From positions 620,001 through 684,000 of the forward strand of contig NZ_JAFEMB010000001.1 in NCBI RefSeq assembly GCF_016892705.1: DNA of 64,000 bases. The letters are read 5' to 3'. This document shows positions 46,864-56,110 of the stretch, one piece after another. Source of the DNA: Microvirga pudoricolor. GTDB lineage: Bacteria; Pseudomonadota; Alphaproteobacteria; Rhizobiales; Beijerinckiaceae. Both the position numbers and the translations under genes were made by a program. How positions within the stretch are numbered: position 1 is the stretch's first letter; each line of letters opens with the position of its first letter. Below the pieces are notes generated by a model, which saw only the letters and a program-made list of their open reading frames with translations, ran no database searches and was not told the DNA's origin.

Positions 46864-47903
46864 GGGCTCCCTCGGGTAAGCGCCCAGACGACCAGCAGGA
46901 GAGCGGCGACGAGGGCCGCCTGGAGGAGGCAGGCCGTCCGGTACAGCCGCAGCGCCCGCCGAATGTCTCCAGGTCCCGCATCGGGGCGCCCGTCGCCCAT
47001 CCAGTGATCGTGAACCGGGACGCCGGCATAGGTGCGCGGTCCCGCGAGCCTCAGGCCGAGGGCCCCCGCCACGGCGGATTCGGGCCAGCCCGCGTTGGGA
47101 GAACGGTGATGGCGGGCGTCCCGCCGCACGGCCCGGAGGGCGTCACCGGCCCGGCACCCCGGCAGGAGCAGAGCGGCCGCCACGATGAGAAGAGCGGAGA
47201 GGCGGGAGGCCGGCAGGTTCACGACGTCGTCGAGACGCGCCGCCGACCAGCCATAGGCTTCGTGGCGGGGGGTCCGGTGGCCGATCATGCTGTCGGCCGT
47301 GTTGACGGCCTTGTAGAAGACCCCGCCGGGCAGCCCCCCCAGCGCCGTGAAGAGGACCGGCGCCACGATGCCGTCCGAAAAGTTTTCCGCCAGGCTCTCG
47401 ATAGCGGCCCGGGATACAGCGCCCTCGTCCAGGGATTGCGGGTCGCGCCCCACGATCTGCGAGACCGCAGCCCGACCGTCCGCCAAGCTCCTGTCGAGAC
47501 CGGCGGCCACCGCCGCCACGTGCTCGTGCAGGCTCCGCTGGGCGATCAGGCTGCCGGCCGCGAGACCCAGGGGCACGATCGCCCAGGCGCCGAGCCATCC
47601 GACGAGCGCGGCCTGACCCAGAAGAGCCGTTCCGACCGCCGCCATCAGGACGATGGCCAGGGCCACCACGCCGCGCCGTCGCCGGGCCGCCGCCTCCCGC
47701 TCAGGTCGATTCAGGGCGGTGTCGAGCCGCCCGATCAGGCCGCCGATCCATGTGACCGGATGCCCGATCCATCCGAACAGCCGCTTCGGATAGCCGAACG
47801 CGGCCTCCGCCGCGATGGCGAGGAGCGTGACCGACAAGCTGGCGACGAAGGTCATCATGGGCAGGGCTAAGAGTACGGATCCGCTTCGGTTTCGGTCTTC
47901 CAT
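46860..47903 (-). CDS. cbiB: adenosylcobinamide-phosphate synthase (CbiB/CobD)
   Basis: About 347 residues with four or more helices. Attaches aminopropanol phosphate to adenosylcobyric acid. Motifs: HPVTWIGGLIGRLD, ESLAENFSDGIVAPVLFTALGG, YKAVNTADSMIGHRT and RHHRSPNAGWPESAVAGALG. Also called CobD in alphaproteobacteria. Start is uncertain: 47903 or the pair of ATGs at 47858/47855. Couples by ATGA to the downstream binding-protein gene. Confidence 0.92.
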   Translation of the reverse strand: MEDRNRSGSVLLALPMMTFVASLSVTLLAIAAEAAFGYPKRLFGWIGHPVTWIGGLIGRLDTALNRPEREAAARRRRGVVALAIVLMAAVGTALLGQAALVGWLGAWAIVPLGLAAGSLIAQRSLHEHVAAVAAGLDRSLADGRAAVSQIVGRDPQSLDEGAVSRAAIESLAENFSDGIVAPVLFTALGGLPGGVFYKAVNTADSMIGHRTPRHEAYGWSAARLDDVVNLPASRLSALLIVAAALLLPGCRAGDALRAVRRDARHHRSPNAGWPESAVAGALGLRLAGPRTYAGVPVHDHWMGDGRPDAGPGDIRRALRLYRTACLLQAALVAALLLVVWALTRGSP

Positions 47904-48027
47904 GACGCAGGACGCGCCCGCCGCAAAGCCTGAAATGCCCCGGATTCCGGAAGCTTGGCCTGTTTACGTCAACGGGCGGCGGGTGGTCGCACCCCGATAC
48001 CTTTTCGGCCCGTCACGGCCAAGCTGA
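47902..48027 (+). CDS. possible 41-aa protein
   Basis: Short frame with a sensible peptide (IPEAWPVYVNGRRVVAPRYLF). No ribosome binding site is evident, and it would overlap the 5' end of cbiB if that gene starts at 47903. Kept as a weak candidate. Confidence 0.3.
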   Translation: MTQDAPAAKPEMPRIPEAWPVYVNGRRVVAPRYLFGPSRPS

Positions 48028-48131
48028 CCCATTCTGGTCATATCCGGAGGCAACACCGCCCCTGGATCTTGAACAAAACGACCGCCACCCGCCCAGAGCG
48101 GAAGCGCGGCTCCAACTGGGGGCTTTCCCGT

Positions 48132-49421
48132 ATGACTGTCGATTCGACGGCGTCTCTCGACGCGTGCCTATCGCCTGCCGAATCCAGCCAAACCGACGAT
48201 ATCGTCTGGCTCCAGCCCCAGGGCTCTCGCGAGCCGGCCCCGAAGAAGGTCTGCTTCCGCCGCCTGACCAAGACCCTCGGGATCGGCGCGTGCCTGACCG
48301 TCGCCAGCGCCACGACGGCCACCGCCCCGGCCGCGACTCCGCAGGCCGAGCCGATCGTGGTGGCGCCGGTCAAGCCTCCGGAGCCCCGGATCGCGCTCCC
48401 CATCCCGGCCGGGATCGATCTCAGCGACGTGATCACCCCGCGCCAGCAAATCCGTGTTAACGCCGCCGTCGCGCCCGCCCCCATCCTGGTGGCGGAGGCC
48501 CAGGACGACGCGATCCGGACCGCAAGCCTGCCGGCCCCCGCCGCTGGGCTCCAGGCAGCGCCCGTCGCTCCGGCTCCCGATCCGATTCCCGATCCTCTTG
48601 CGGCCTTCGAGCCCGAAGCCCCCGTGGAGATCGAGGACCTTCAGGCCCAGATCATCCTGTCCGGGCGCGAGATGTCGCCCGATGGGCGCTCGGAGATTTC
48701 GGTGGAAGCCGAGCGCGCCGCGTTCGAGTCGATCAACTGGATCCAGTTCGACGGTCGGCGGGTGCCGCGCTGGATCGTGGACACGATCCTGCGCGCTTCC
48801 ACGGCCACAGGCGTCGATCCGGTCTATATGATGGCGCTGGCCGACAAGGAATCGAGCTTCGTCGTGGACGTGAAGGCCGGGACCTCCTCGGCTGTCGGCC
48901 TGTTTCAGTTCCTGTCCAGCACCTGGCTCGACATCGTCCACGAATTCGGCGCCCAGCACGGCCTGACCACGGAAGCCGACGCCATCAAGATCGACGCCGC
49001 CGGGGGCTACACGGTCGAGGACGAGACCATGCGCGATCATATCCTCGGCCTGCGCAAGAACCCTTACCTGTCCGCCCTCATGGCGGCCGAGATGATGAAG
49101 CGCGACCGCGCCATCATCGAGAGCCGCGTCGGCCGCAAGATCAGCCGCTCCGAGTTCTACTTCGCCCACTTTTTCGGTGTGAACAGCGCCAGCAAGTTCA
49201 TCCAGCTCGTGGACGGCAAGCCCAAGCAGAGCGCGCCGAACACCTTCCCGGCCGCCGCGAAGGCCAACCGGTCCCTGTTCTTCGTGAAAGCCGGCAAGAA
49301 GACCCGCCAGCTTTCCGTAGCGGAAGTCTACGAGAAGATCGACGGCATGATCGACAAGCGCCTCGGCCGATACGAGGACGTCACGTCAGTGGTCGTCGTG
49401 GACGCGGACGTGCAGCTCTAG
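48132..49421 (+). CDS. exported protein with lytic transglycosylase (SLT) domain
   Basis: About 429 residues. A hydrophobic stretch at residues 45-65 (LTKTLGIGACLTVASATTATA) looks like a non-standard leader or anchor. A Pro/Ala-rich linker extends to about residue 180. The SLT-type domain follows with VDPVYMMALADKESSF (catalytic Glu in DKESSF), SAVGLFQFLSSTWLDIV and, late, FYFAHFFGVNSASKFI. It likely cleaves peptidoglycan glycan strands. The start at 48132 lacks a strong ribosome binding site. Monocistronic. Confidence 0.82.
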   Translation: MTVDSTASLDACLSPAESSQTDDIVWLQPQGSREPAPKKVCFRRLTKTLGIGACLTVASATTATAPAATPQAEPIVVAPVKPPEPRIALPIPAGIDLSDVITPRQQIRVNAAVAPAPILVAEAQDDAIRTASLPAPAAGLQAAPVAPAPDPIPDPLAAFEPEAPVEIEDLQAQIILSGREMSPDGRSEISVEAERAAFESINWIQFDGRRVPRWIVDTILRASTATGVDPVYMMALADKESSFVVDVKAGTSSAVGLFQFLSSTWLDIVHEFGAQHGLTTEADAIKIDAAGGYTVEDETMRDHILGLRKNPYLSALMAAEMMKRDRAIIESRVGRKISRSEFYFAHFFGVNSASKFIQLVDGKPKQSAPNTFPAAAKANRSLFFVKAGKKTRQLSVAEVYEKIDGMIDKRLGRYEDVTSVVVVDADVQL

Positions 49422-49437
49422 CGCCCTCACCCGTCTA

Positions 49438-49456
49438 GCGCCCAACCTGCGGGCGC
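49438..49456. terminator. GC hairpin between convergent genes
   Basis: GCGCCC, seven-base loop, GGGCGC, lying between the ends of the SLT gene and the MFS gene. No T-run on either strand. Confidence 0.35.
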
Positions 49457-49472
49457 CCATCGGAAGGATACC

Positions 49473-50747
49473 CTAGGCGCTGACGCCTTCCTTCGCCTCC
49501 TTGGGGGCTTCGCCCGGATCGCTCGGCTTGTCCGCCCGCGGGCTCATGGAAGACGTCGCGGGGCTGACAGGGGCGATATCCACGAAGCCGCCCTTCGTGG
49601 CCGGCCTGGTCTGGATGACCATGCGGGCGACGATGAAGGCGGTCAGCGCCAGCATCACCAGCGCCGTGTACATGAAAAGCCCGCCCGGCCCGAGCCGCTC
49701 CATGGCGGCGGCCGCGATGAGCGGGCCGATCGTCACCCCGGCCGCCCAGGCGAACAGAAGGCTGCTGATGGTGGAGATGATCTGGTCCGGCTCCACGAGG
49801 TCGCAGGCATGGGCCACGCAGACCGAATAGATGCAAAGAGCCAGCCCGCCCCAAAGGGCGAAGCTCACGATGATGACGGACGGAGCCGCGAAGCTGCTGG
49901 TCCAGAGGATCAGAAGCGACAGCAGGCCCGCGCCTCCCGCGAGGCCAGCGATGACGAGGCGGCGGTCGAAGCGGTCGGACGCCCAGCCCAAGGGCCATTG
50001 CAGCAGGAGGCTCCCGGCCTGGAGCGCGAAGAGGAGTGCCGCCGCCTGATCCAGGTTGAGGCCGATGCTCGTGCCGAACACCGGCGTGATCGCCATGACC
50101 GGCCCATTGACGAGGCCGATCACGAACGTGGCCACGATGGCCGACGGCGCAACGGCGAAGAGGCCCCGGATGCGGATGTTCACGCTGCGGGGCGCGGGCG
50201 GCTCCTCGGTGCTGGTGGCCGCAATCGGCAGGAGCGACAGGCAGAAGATCGCTCCCACGAGCATGAACAGCCCGTCCCCGCGAACGTCCCCCAAGGCTAC
50301 CCCGAGCGGAGCCAGCATCAGCGTGACCTTGGTGCAGATCGTATAGAACGACAGCACCCTGCCCCGGTGGCTGGACGTCGCCCGTGCGCTGATCCAGCTG
50401 TCCGTGCCCGTGAAGACGCAGGCGAGGATGATGCCCGTCAAGGCGCGCAGCGCCACCCAGGCCCAGGTCGCGTGTGCCTGGGACATCGCGAGCACAACCA
50501 CCGCCGCCAGGGCGGCGAGGCTCGCGAAGGCGCGGATGTAGCCCACATGGCGGATGAAGATCGGGGCGATCACGCAGCCGGTGGAAAAGCCCAAGCCATA
50601 GGCCGCTGCCACGAGGCCGATGGCCGAGATCGACAGGCCCTCGGCCTGCATGCGCAGCGGCAGCAGCGCCTGGAGCAAACCATTGGCGAGTTGCAGCGCC
50701 GTCGTCGCCGCCGTCACGGCCCAGATGAGAGAAAAAGCAGAGCTCAC
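49473..50747 (-). CDS. MFS transporter
   Basis: About 424 residues with twelve helices. The MFS loop motif appears as GWASDRFDRR between helices 6-7 and 8, and SARATSSHRGRVLSFY between helices 4 and 5. It resembles the YcaD group of exporters. The C-terminal tail (about 40 residues) is charged and disordered. GTG at 50747 starts close to the first helix (FSLIWAVTAATTALQ); an upstream GTG at 50813 adds 22 residues without a helix. Substrate unknown. Confidence 0.85.
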   Translation of the reverse strand: MSSAFSLIWAVTAATTALQLANGLLQALLPLRMQAEGLSISAIGLVAAAYGLGFSTGCVIAPIFIRHVGYIRAFASLAALAAVVVLAMSQAHATWAWVALRALTGIILACVFTGTDSWISARATSSHRGRVLSFYTICTKVTLMLAPLGVALGDVRGDGLFMLVGAIFCLSLLPIAATSTEEPPAPRSVNIRIRGLFAVAPSAIVATFVIGLVNGPVMAITPVFGTSIGLNLDQAAALLFALQAGSLLLQWPLGWASDRFDRRLVIAGLAGGAGLLSLLILWTSSFAAPSVIIVSFALWGGLALCIYSVCVAHACDLVEPDQIISTISSLLFAWAAGVTIGPLIAAAAMERLGPGGLFMYTALVMLALTAFIVARMVIQTRPATKGGFVDIAPVSPATSSMSPRADKPSDPGEAPKEAKEGVSA

Positions 50748-50885
50748 GGCCAAACAGGGGACAGAGGACGGGAGGGTAATTCGACCTGCCAGGAGGCGCG
50801 AACGGCATGCCACGATCGAGCCCCAGCCGCAATCGTCAAGATGGCGGCGATGATCCTCGCGTCATGCGGTGGAACACGTCGAAGC

Positions 50886-51143
50886 TCAGCTCCGGTTCAG
50901 ATTCGCGCGCAGGCGGGCACCTTCGCCGCTCCGAAAATTCGAATACAGGTAGTAGCCGTTGAAGCGCACACCCGCGGCCGCGGCCTTGTCGTCGAAACCC
51001 AGCGGGAGACCGCGCGTGTTGTCGACCCTGCCCTCGAACACCCAGAACGGCTCGCTGACGAAATGGGGGACGGTGCGATCCTCGGGAACGGCGCAGACAA
51101 GGCCGTCGGTCTCGTTGCTGCGAAACAGGTTGTAGGAACGCAT
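50886..51143 (-). CDS. small conserved-looking protein, 85 aa
   Basis: 85 residues, no signal or helix. Begins RSYNLFRSNETDGLVCAVPED and continues HFVSEPFWVFEGRVDN. A near-perfect GGAGGAGG box lies six bases before the ATG at 51143, which makes this the right start rather than the ATG two codons earlier. No family is recognised. Confidence 0.72.
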   Translation of the reverse strand: MRSYNLFRSNETDGLVCAVPEDRTVPHFVSEPFWVFEGRVDNTRGLPLGFDDKAAAAGVRFNGYYLYSNFRSGEGARLRANLNRS

Positions 51144-51344
51144 CGTCATCCTCCTCCGATAGCCTCTCGCAGTCGAATCACATCCTGACGCAACACCTTG
51201 GCGGATTTGTGTTTTCCTATAACACATCCATAACGTCCCGATGACAACCCCCGGGTTGCCATAGGTGGTGGCGGCATTCGTGCGATTTGATAGGCTTGGT
51301 TCAGATCCGACAGCCCTGCCGGACCAGAGACAAGGGAACGCACG

Positions 51345-53129
51345 ATGAGCGCTCGGGATCGTTCGACCATTCAAAAATTTCTTGCCCCGCGTGGTTTTGC
51401 CCCGGCGGGGCTCGCCCTCGCGGCCCTCACGCTGCAGGCAGGCCCTGGCCTCGCTCAGGTCATGCTGGCGCCCGCGCCCGAAGCGCAGACGGGACGAACG
51501 GCGAAAGGACCGGGGATGGCCGCACGGGACATGGTGGCGGCCGCCAACCCCCTCGCGGCGCAGGCGGGTCGCGAGATCCTCGCGGCCGGGGGGAGCGCGG
51601 CGGACGCCGCCATCGCGGTCCAGCTCGTCCTGAACCTCGTGGAGCCTCAAAGCTCCGGCATCGGCGGCGGCGCCTTCATGCTGTTCTGGGACGGCCAGAA
51701 TCTCACCACCTTGGACGGGCGGGAGACGGCGCCCGCCGCCGCGACGCCGGAGCGCTTTCTCGGCCCGGACGGCAAGCCCATGAAATTCTACGACGCCGTG
51801 GTGGGCGGCCGATCCGTCGGAGTCCCTGGGACGCTGAAGCTCCTGGAGATGGCCCACCAGCGCTGGGGCAAGCTACCGTGGCAACAGGTGATCGAACCCG
51901 CGATCCGCCTGGCGGACGACGGTTTCACGATCTCGCCGCGCCTCAATGGTCTTCTGACGCAGGAAAAGTTCCTGCAGAACGACCCGCTCGCCCGCGCCCA
52001 GTACTACGACCAGGACGGCAAGCCGAAGGCGGTGGGCACCGTGCTCAAGAGCCCGGACTTCGCCAGGACCTTGCGCGCCATCGCCGACAAGGGTTCGAGC
52101 GCCTTCTATGAGGGCGCGGTCGCGGAAGACATCGTGTCCACCGTGACGGGCTACACCGCCAATCCGGGCGACATGACCCTGCAGGATCTCGCGTCGTACA
52201 GGGTGCAGGAGCGGGATCCGGTCTGCGGCGCCTATCGGACCTACAAGGTTTGCGGCATGGGACCTCCGAGTTCGGGCCAGATCGCCGTCCAGCAAATCCT
52301 CGGCATTCTGGAAACGCAGGACATGGCAGCCCTGAAGCCGGGGCCCGACGCCGCCCATTGGATGGCGGAAGCCGGCCGCCTCGCCTTCGCGGACCGGGCC
52401 CTCTTCGTCGCCGATCCGGCCTTCGTGTCGGTGCCGGTGCGGGGCTTGGTCGACCGGGACTACCTGAAGGGCCGGGCCGCCCTCGTGAAGCCCGACGCCT
52501 CCATGGGCAAGGCCAAGGCGGGCGATCCGCCGTTCCAGAAGACCTTCCTGTGGGCGCCGTCCGACGGGATCGAGAAGGGCACGAGCCACATCTCCATCGT
52601 GGACCGCAACGGCAACGCGGTCTCCATGACGACCACCATCGAGGATGGCTTCGGATCCCGCCTGATGACCAAGGGCGGCTTCCTGCTCAACAACGAGCTG
52701 ACCGACTTCAGCTTCACGCCCGTGGAGGACGGCAAGCCCGTGGCGAACCGGGTCGAGCCCGGCAAGCGCCCGCGTAGCTCCATGGCGCCCACCATGGTGT
52801 TCGATGAAGCGGGCGGTCTCTACGCGGTGGTCGGATCGCCGGGCGGCAGCCTCATCATCAACTACGTGGCCAAGACCCTCGTGGGCATCCTCGACTGGAA
52901 GCTCGATCCCCAGGTGGCCGCCGACCTGCCCAATATGGGCAGCCGCAACGGTCCGACGGAACTCGAGGCCGGTACGGAAGCGGAGGGCTGGAAGGCCGCT
53001 CTCGAGGCCAAGGGCCACGAGGTCAAGCTCATCGAGCAGAATTCCGGGATCCACGCCATCGTCAGGACGCCCACCGGCTTCGTCGGAGGCGCCGACAGCC
53101 GCCGCGAGGGGGTCGCCATCGGCAATTGA
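51345..53129 (+). CDS. ggt: gamma-glutamyltransferase
   Basis: 594 residues, periplasmic. Signal peptide (LALAALTLQAGPGLAQ), then MVAAANPLAAQAGREIL and the substrate Arg region LDGRETAP. Autocleavage should release a small subunit starting at Thr413 in KGTSHISIVDRNGNAVSMTTTIE. The oxyanion motif VVGSPGGSLI is present. It hydrolyses or transfers the gamma-glutamyl group of glutathione, supplying Cys-Gly and glutamate. An AAGGGA box precedes the ATG. Confidence 0.95.
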   Translation: MSARDRSTIQKFLAPRGFAPAGLALAALTLQAGPGLAQVMLAPAPEAQTGRTAKGPGMAARDMVAAANPLAAQAGREILAAGGSAADAAIAVQLVLNLVEPQSSGIGGGAFMLFWDGQNLTTLDGRETAPAAATPERFLGPDGKPMKFYDAVVGGRSVGVPGTLKLLEMAHQRWGKLPWQQVIEPAIRLADDGFTISPRLNGLLTQEKFLQNDPLARAQYYDQDGKPKAVGTVLKSPDFARTLRAIADKGSSAFYEGAVAEDIVSTVTGYTANPGDMTLQDLASYRVQERDPVCGAYRTYKVCGMGPPSSGQIAVQQILGILETQDMAALKPGPDAAHWMAEAGRLAFADRALFVADPAFVSVPVRGLVDRDYLKGRAALVKPDASMGKAKAGDPPFQKTFLWAPSDGIEKGTSHISIVDRNGNAVSMTTTIEDGFGSRLMTKGGFLLNNELTDFSFTPVEDGKPVANRVEPGKRPRSSMAPTMVFDEAGGLYAVVGSPGGSLIINYVAKTLVGILDWKLDPQVAADLPNMGSRNGPTELEAGTEAEGWKAALEAKGHEVKLIEQNSGIHAIVRTPTGFVGGADSRREGVAIGN

Positions 53130-53154
53130 GATTCGTGATCGTGTCGGTCAGAAG

Positions 53155-53177
53155 CGGCCGGTTGGAAAAACCGGCCG
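53155..53177 (+). terminator. hairpin after ggt
   Basis: Perfect nine-bp stem CGGCCGGTT/AACCGGCCG with a GGAAA loop, 26 bases past the ggt stop, followed by TCCCCC. The T-run is absent, so termination efficiency is uncertain. Confidence 0.5.
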
Positions 53178-53215
53178 TCCCCCTGCAAAAAACGGGTTGT
53201 CCTTTCTTCAAAACT

Positions 53216-53248
53216 ATTGTTCTTTTTACCGGACGATACGAGAACAAT
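53216..53248 (+). promoter_or_regulatory. inverted repeat over the metZ translation start region
   Basis: ATTGTTCT (53216-53223) and AGAACAAT (53241-53248) are perfect complements 17 bases apart, ending five bases before the metZ ATG. The weak GAGAA ribosome site overlaps the right arm. Confidence 0.5.
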
Positions 53249-53253
53249 ATTCT

Positions 53254-54429
53254 ATGGCCGACCACCACCTCGAGACCCGCCTCGTTCATGACGGCATCCT
53301 GCGCTCCCCCTTCGGCGAAACCTCCGAGGCCCTCTTCCTGACCCAGGGCTTCGTCTACGACACCGCCGAGAACGCCGAGGCGCGCTTCCGCAACGAGGAG
53401 CCGGGCTTTAGCTATACGCGCTATTCCAACCCCACGATCGCGATGTTCGAGGACCGGATGGCGTCCTTCGAAGGCGCCGAGGCGGCGCGCGCCACCGCCA
53501 CCGGCATGGCGGCGGTCACGGCCGCCATGGTGAGCCAGGTGAAGGCAGGCGACCATGTGGTGGCGGCCCGCGCGCTCTTCGGCTCCTGCCGCTGGGTGGT
53601 GGAGGACTTTTTGCCGAGCTTCGGGGTCGGTTGCACGCTGGTGGATGGCACCAAGCTCGATGAATGGCGCGCGGCCGTCCGGCCCGAGACCAAGGCTTTC
53701 CTGCTGGAGACGCCGTCCAACCCCAGCCTCGAGATCATCGACATCGCGGCGGTGGCCGAAATCGCCCACGCGGCGGGCGCGACGCTCACCGTCGACAACG
53801 TGTTCGCCACGCCCCTCTTCCAAAAGCCCATCGCGCTGGGAGCCGATTGCGTGGTCTATTCGGCCACCAAGCACATCGACGGCCAGGGCCGGTGTCTCGG
53901 CGGCATCATCCTGTCCTCGACCGAGTTCATCGAGACCAAGGTCCAGCCGTTCCTGCGGATGACGGGCCCGTCGATCTCGCCCTTCAACGCCTGGATCATG
54001 CTCAAGAGCCTCGAGACACTTCCTCTGAGGGTCGAGCGCCAGACGCGGACGGCGGGCCATCTGGCGGATGCCTTGGCGGACCATCCGAAATTGGCCTACC
54101 TCACCTACCCGGGCCGCAAGGATCACCCCCAGGCCGACATCATCGCCCGGCAAATGACGGGCGGCTCAACCCTGATCGCCCTCGTGGTGAAGGGCGGCAA
54201 GGCCGAGGCCTTCCGTTTCATGAACGCCCTGGAGCTGATCCGCATCTCGAACAATCTCGGCGACGCCAAGAGCCTCGTGACCCATCCGGCCACCACCACG
54301 CACCAGCGCTTCGCCCCCGAGTTGCGCGCCGAGATGGGTATCCCGGATGGCCTTGTCCGCCTTTCCGTCGGGCTGGAACACCAGGCCGACCTCCTGGCCG
54401 ACCTGGAACAGGCACTCGGGGCCGTGTGA
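53254..54429 (+). CDS. metZ: O-succinylhomoserine sulfhydrylase
   Basis: 391 residues, Cys/Met metabolism PLP enzyme. Makes homocysteine from O-succinylhomoserine and sulfide. YTRYSNPT, SGMAAV-like TATGMAAVTAA, ETPSNPSLEIIDI and the PLP lysine in VVYSATKHIDGQGR are present. GDAKSLVTHPATTTHQR near the end is typical. The subfamily order (RFRNEEPGFSYTRYSNPT) fits MetZ better than MetB or MetY. Its start codon is preceded by an inverted repeat. Confidence 0.93.
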   Translation: MADHHLETRLVHDGILRSPFGETSEALFLTQGFVYDTAENAEARFRNEEPGFSYTRYSNPTIAMFEDRMASFEGAEAARATATGMAAVTAAMVSQVKAGDHVVAARALFGSCRWVVEDFLPSFGVGCTLVDGTKLDEWRAAVRPETKAFLLETPSNPSLEIIDIAAVAEIAHAAGATLTVDNVFATPLFQKPIALGADCVVYSATKHIDGQGRCLGGIILSSTEFIETKVQPFLRMTGPSISPFNAWIMLKSLETLPLRVERQTRTAGHLADALADHPKLAYLTYPGRKDHPQADIIARQMTGGSTLIALVVKGGKAEAFRFMNALELIRISNNLGDAKSLVTHPATTTHQRFAPELRAEMGIPDGLVRLSVGLEHQADLLADLEQALGAV

Positions 54430-54438
54430 CGGTCGATC

Positions 54439-54900
54439 TTACGCGCTCTCCGCAATCGCATAGGCGGTTGTCGACTTGATCCGCTGCATGGCGAAGCGGG
54501 ACGTGACGTTCTTCAGCGGGATCGTGCCGATCAGCCGTTTGTAGAACCCGTCATAGGCGGCCATGTCGGCCACGACGACCCGCAGCATGTAATCCACGTC
54601 CCCCGCCATGCGGTAGAATTCCATCACCTCAGGCATCGCGGCGACGAATTCGGCGAAGCGTTCCAGCCACTCGCCCGAATGGTCCGAGGTCTCCACGGAG
54701 ACGAAGACGGTGAGGCCGAGACCGATCTTCTCGGGCGTCACGAGTGCGACCCGCTTCGAGATCACCCCTTGGGCTTCGAGACGCTGAATCCGTTTCCAGC
54801 ATGGGGTTTGCGAGAGCCCGACCCGGTCCGCGAGTTCGGCGATCGAGATGTTGGCATCGTCCTGCAGGGCTCGGAGGATCTTTCTGTCGATAGAATCCAT
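54439..54900 (-). CDS. Lrp/AsnC family transcriptional regulator
   Basis: 153 residues. N-terminal HTH (LDDIDRKIL-type start SIDRKILRALQDDANIS, then ELADRVGLSQTPCWKRIQRL) and a C-terminal RAM domain with PEVMEFYRMAGDVDYMLRVVV. Convergent with metZ (nine bases between stops) and divergent from the ABC operon. It may respond to a sulfur or other amino acid, which is inferred only from position. A GGAAGG box lies 12 bases upstream. Confidence 0.92.
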   Translation of the reverse strand: MDSIDRKILRALQDDANISIAELADRVGLSQTPCWKRIQRLEAQGVISKRVALVTPEKIGLGLTVFVSVETSDHSGEWLERFAEFVAAMPEVMEFYRMAGDVDYMLRVVVADMAAYDGFYKRLIGTIPLKNVTSRFAMQRIKSTTAYAIAESA

Positions 54901-54931
54901 TTGCGTCAGAACCTTCCGTGGGAGATTTTCT

Positions 54932-54960
54932 TATTCGCCATTCTCAATTAAATGCGAATA
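54932..54960. promoter_or_regulatory. candidate operator in the lrp-ABC divergent region
   Basis: TATTCGC (54932-54938) and GCGAATA (54954-54960) form a 29-bp dyad in an AT-rich tract between the divergent starts. The distance suits an Lrp-type dimer. It could control both directions. Confidence 0.45.
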
Positions 54961-55072
54961 TTTTTCTTTATCGAAGCCAAGCCTTGCCAATAGGTAGAAA
55001 ATTATTTCCTTATGGTGTCAAGAGCGTCTGTTTCTCGCTTGGCCAGCGCTGCTGTTTTTGGAGATGATACGA

Positions 55073-56101
55073 ATGAAGCGTCGCAGCTTTTTGAATGTGG
55101 CGGGCCTACTGGCCGTAGCCCTCGCCGCCGGTACACCCACCTATGCCCAGAAGGCGTCCATTCCGGCGCGGGTCGGCGTGATCCCGGTCATCGGAACGGC
55201 GCCGCTCTTCGTTGCCCAGAACGAGGGATGGCTGAAGGATGGGGGCTTGGAGCTGTCCGTCACGACCTTCGAGTCGGGCCCGAACATGATCCAGGCGCTG
55301 GCCTCCGGCACCATCGACATCTATGTGGCGGGCGTCGCGCCGCTCGCGGTGGCGCGATCCAAGGGAATCGACGTGCGGGTCGTGGCGGCGACCGCGACCG
55401 CCGAGAACGTTTTCGTCGCCTCGCCGAAACTCGCCCAGTATTTTACCCCCGGGACATCCCATGCGGCGGCCTTCAAGGCCTACCGCGCCGCGGAGGGTAA
55501 GCCCGCCCGGCTCGCGACGCAGCCGGCGGGCTCGGTTCCCAACACGACCCTGCAATACTGGCTTTGGGAGCAGGCCAAGGCGGACAAGGCCGACGTGGAG
55601 ATCGTGCCCATGGGGATCGATGCCACCCAGCAGGCCGTCCTGGCGGGCGCCGTCGAAGGCGCGACGATCCGCGAGCCCGCCGTGACCATCGTGACCGGGC
55701 GCAACCCCGGCATCAAGCTCGTGGCTCTTGGCGACGAGATGTTCCCGGGCCAACCCGGCACCGTGGTGGCCGTCTCAGGCGCCTTCCTGGAGAAGAATCC
55801 AGCCGCCGTGCAGGCATTGGTCACCGGCCTTGTGAAGTCCGCCGACCTTCTTGCAAAAACCCCCGACAAGGCGGTTCCGCCCATCGAGGCCGCCCTCGGG
55901 AAGGGCATCGTGGACTCGGCCACGATCCGCCAGGCACTCGCCTCGCCTGCCACGAAGTTTCTCATCGACCCGCGCGCCATCGTGGAGCCCGCCCGCGCCA
56001 TGCAGGCCTATCAGGTCAAGCTCGGCTCCTTGGACAAGGAGCTGCCCTTCGAAGGCCTCTTCGATACGCGCTTCTTTGAACAGGCCAGCAAAACCAACTA
56101 A
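55073..56101 (+). CDS. ABC transporter substrate-binding protein, SsuA/NrtA/TauA type
   Basis: 342 residues. Twin-arginine-like start (KRRSFLNVAGLLAVALAA) with cleavage near TYAQ. The mature part has VIPVIGTAPLFVAQNEGWLKDGGLE, FESGPNMIQALASGTIDIYVAG and VAGVAP, typical of the sulfonate/nitrate/taurine family. ATG at 55073 has a GGAG box at good distance. First gene of a three-gene transporter operon. The ligand cannot be deduced; position next to metZ, rhodanese and OsmC suggests a sulfur compound. Confidence 0.88.
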   Translation: MKRRSFLNVAGLLAVALAAGTPTYAQKASIPARVGVIPVIGTAPLFVAQNEGWLKDGGLELSVTTFESGPNMIQALASGTIDIYVAGVAPLAVARSKGIDVRVVAATATAENVFVASPKLAQYFTPGTSHAAAFKAYRAAEGKPARLATQPAGSVPNTTLQYWLWEQAKADKADVEIVPMGIDATQQAVLAGAVEGATIREPAVTIVTGRNPGIKLVALGDEMFPGQPGTVVAVSGAFLEKNPAAVQALVTGLVKSADLLAKTPDKAVPPIEAALGKGIVDSATIRQALASPATKFLIDPRAIVEPARAMQAYQVKLGSLDKELPFEGLFDTRFFEQASKTN

Positions 56102-56110
56102 GCCTGATTG

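Noticed and set aside
53130-53253. SAM-II riboswitch before metZ
   Set aside because: The expected pseudoknot core was looked for and not found; only a terminator-like hairpin and an inverted repeat are present.
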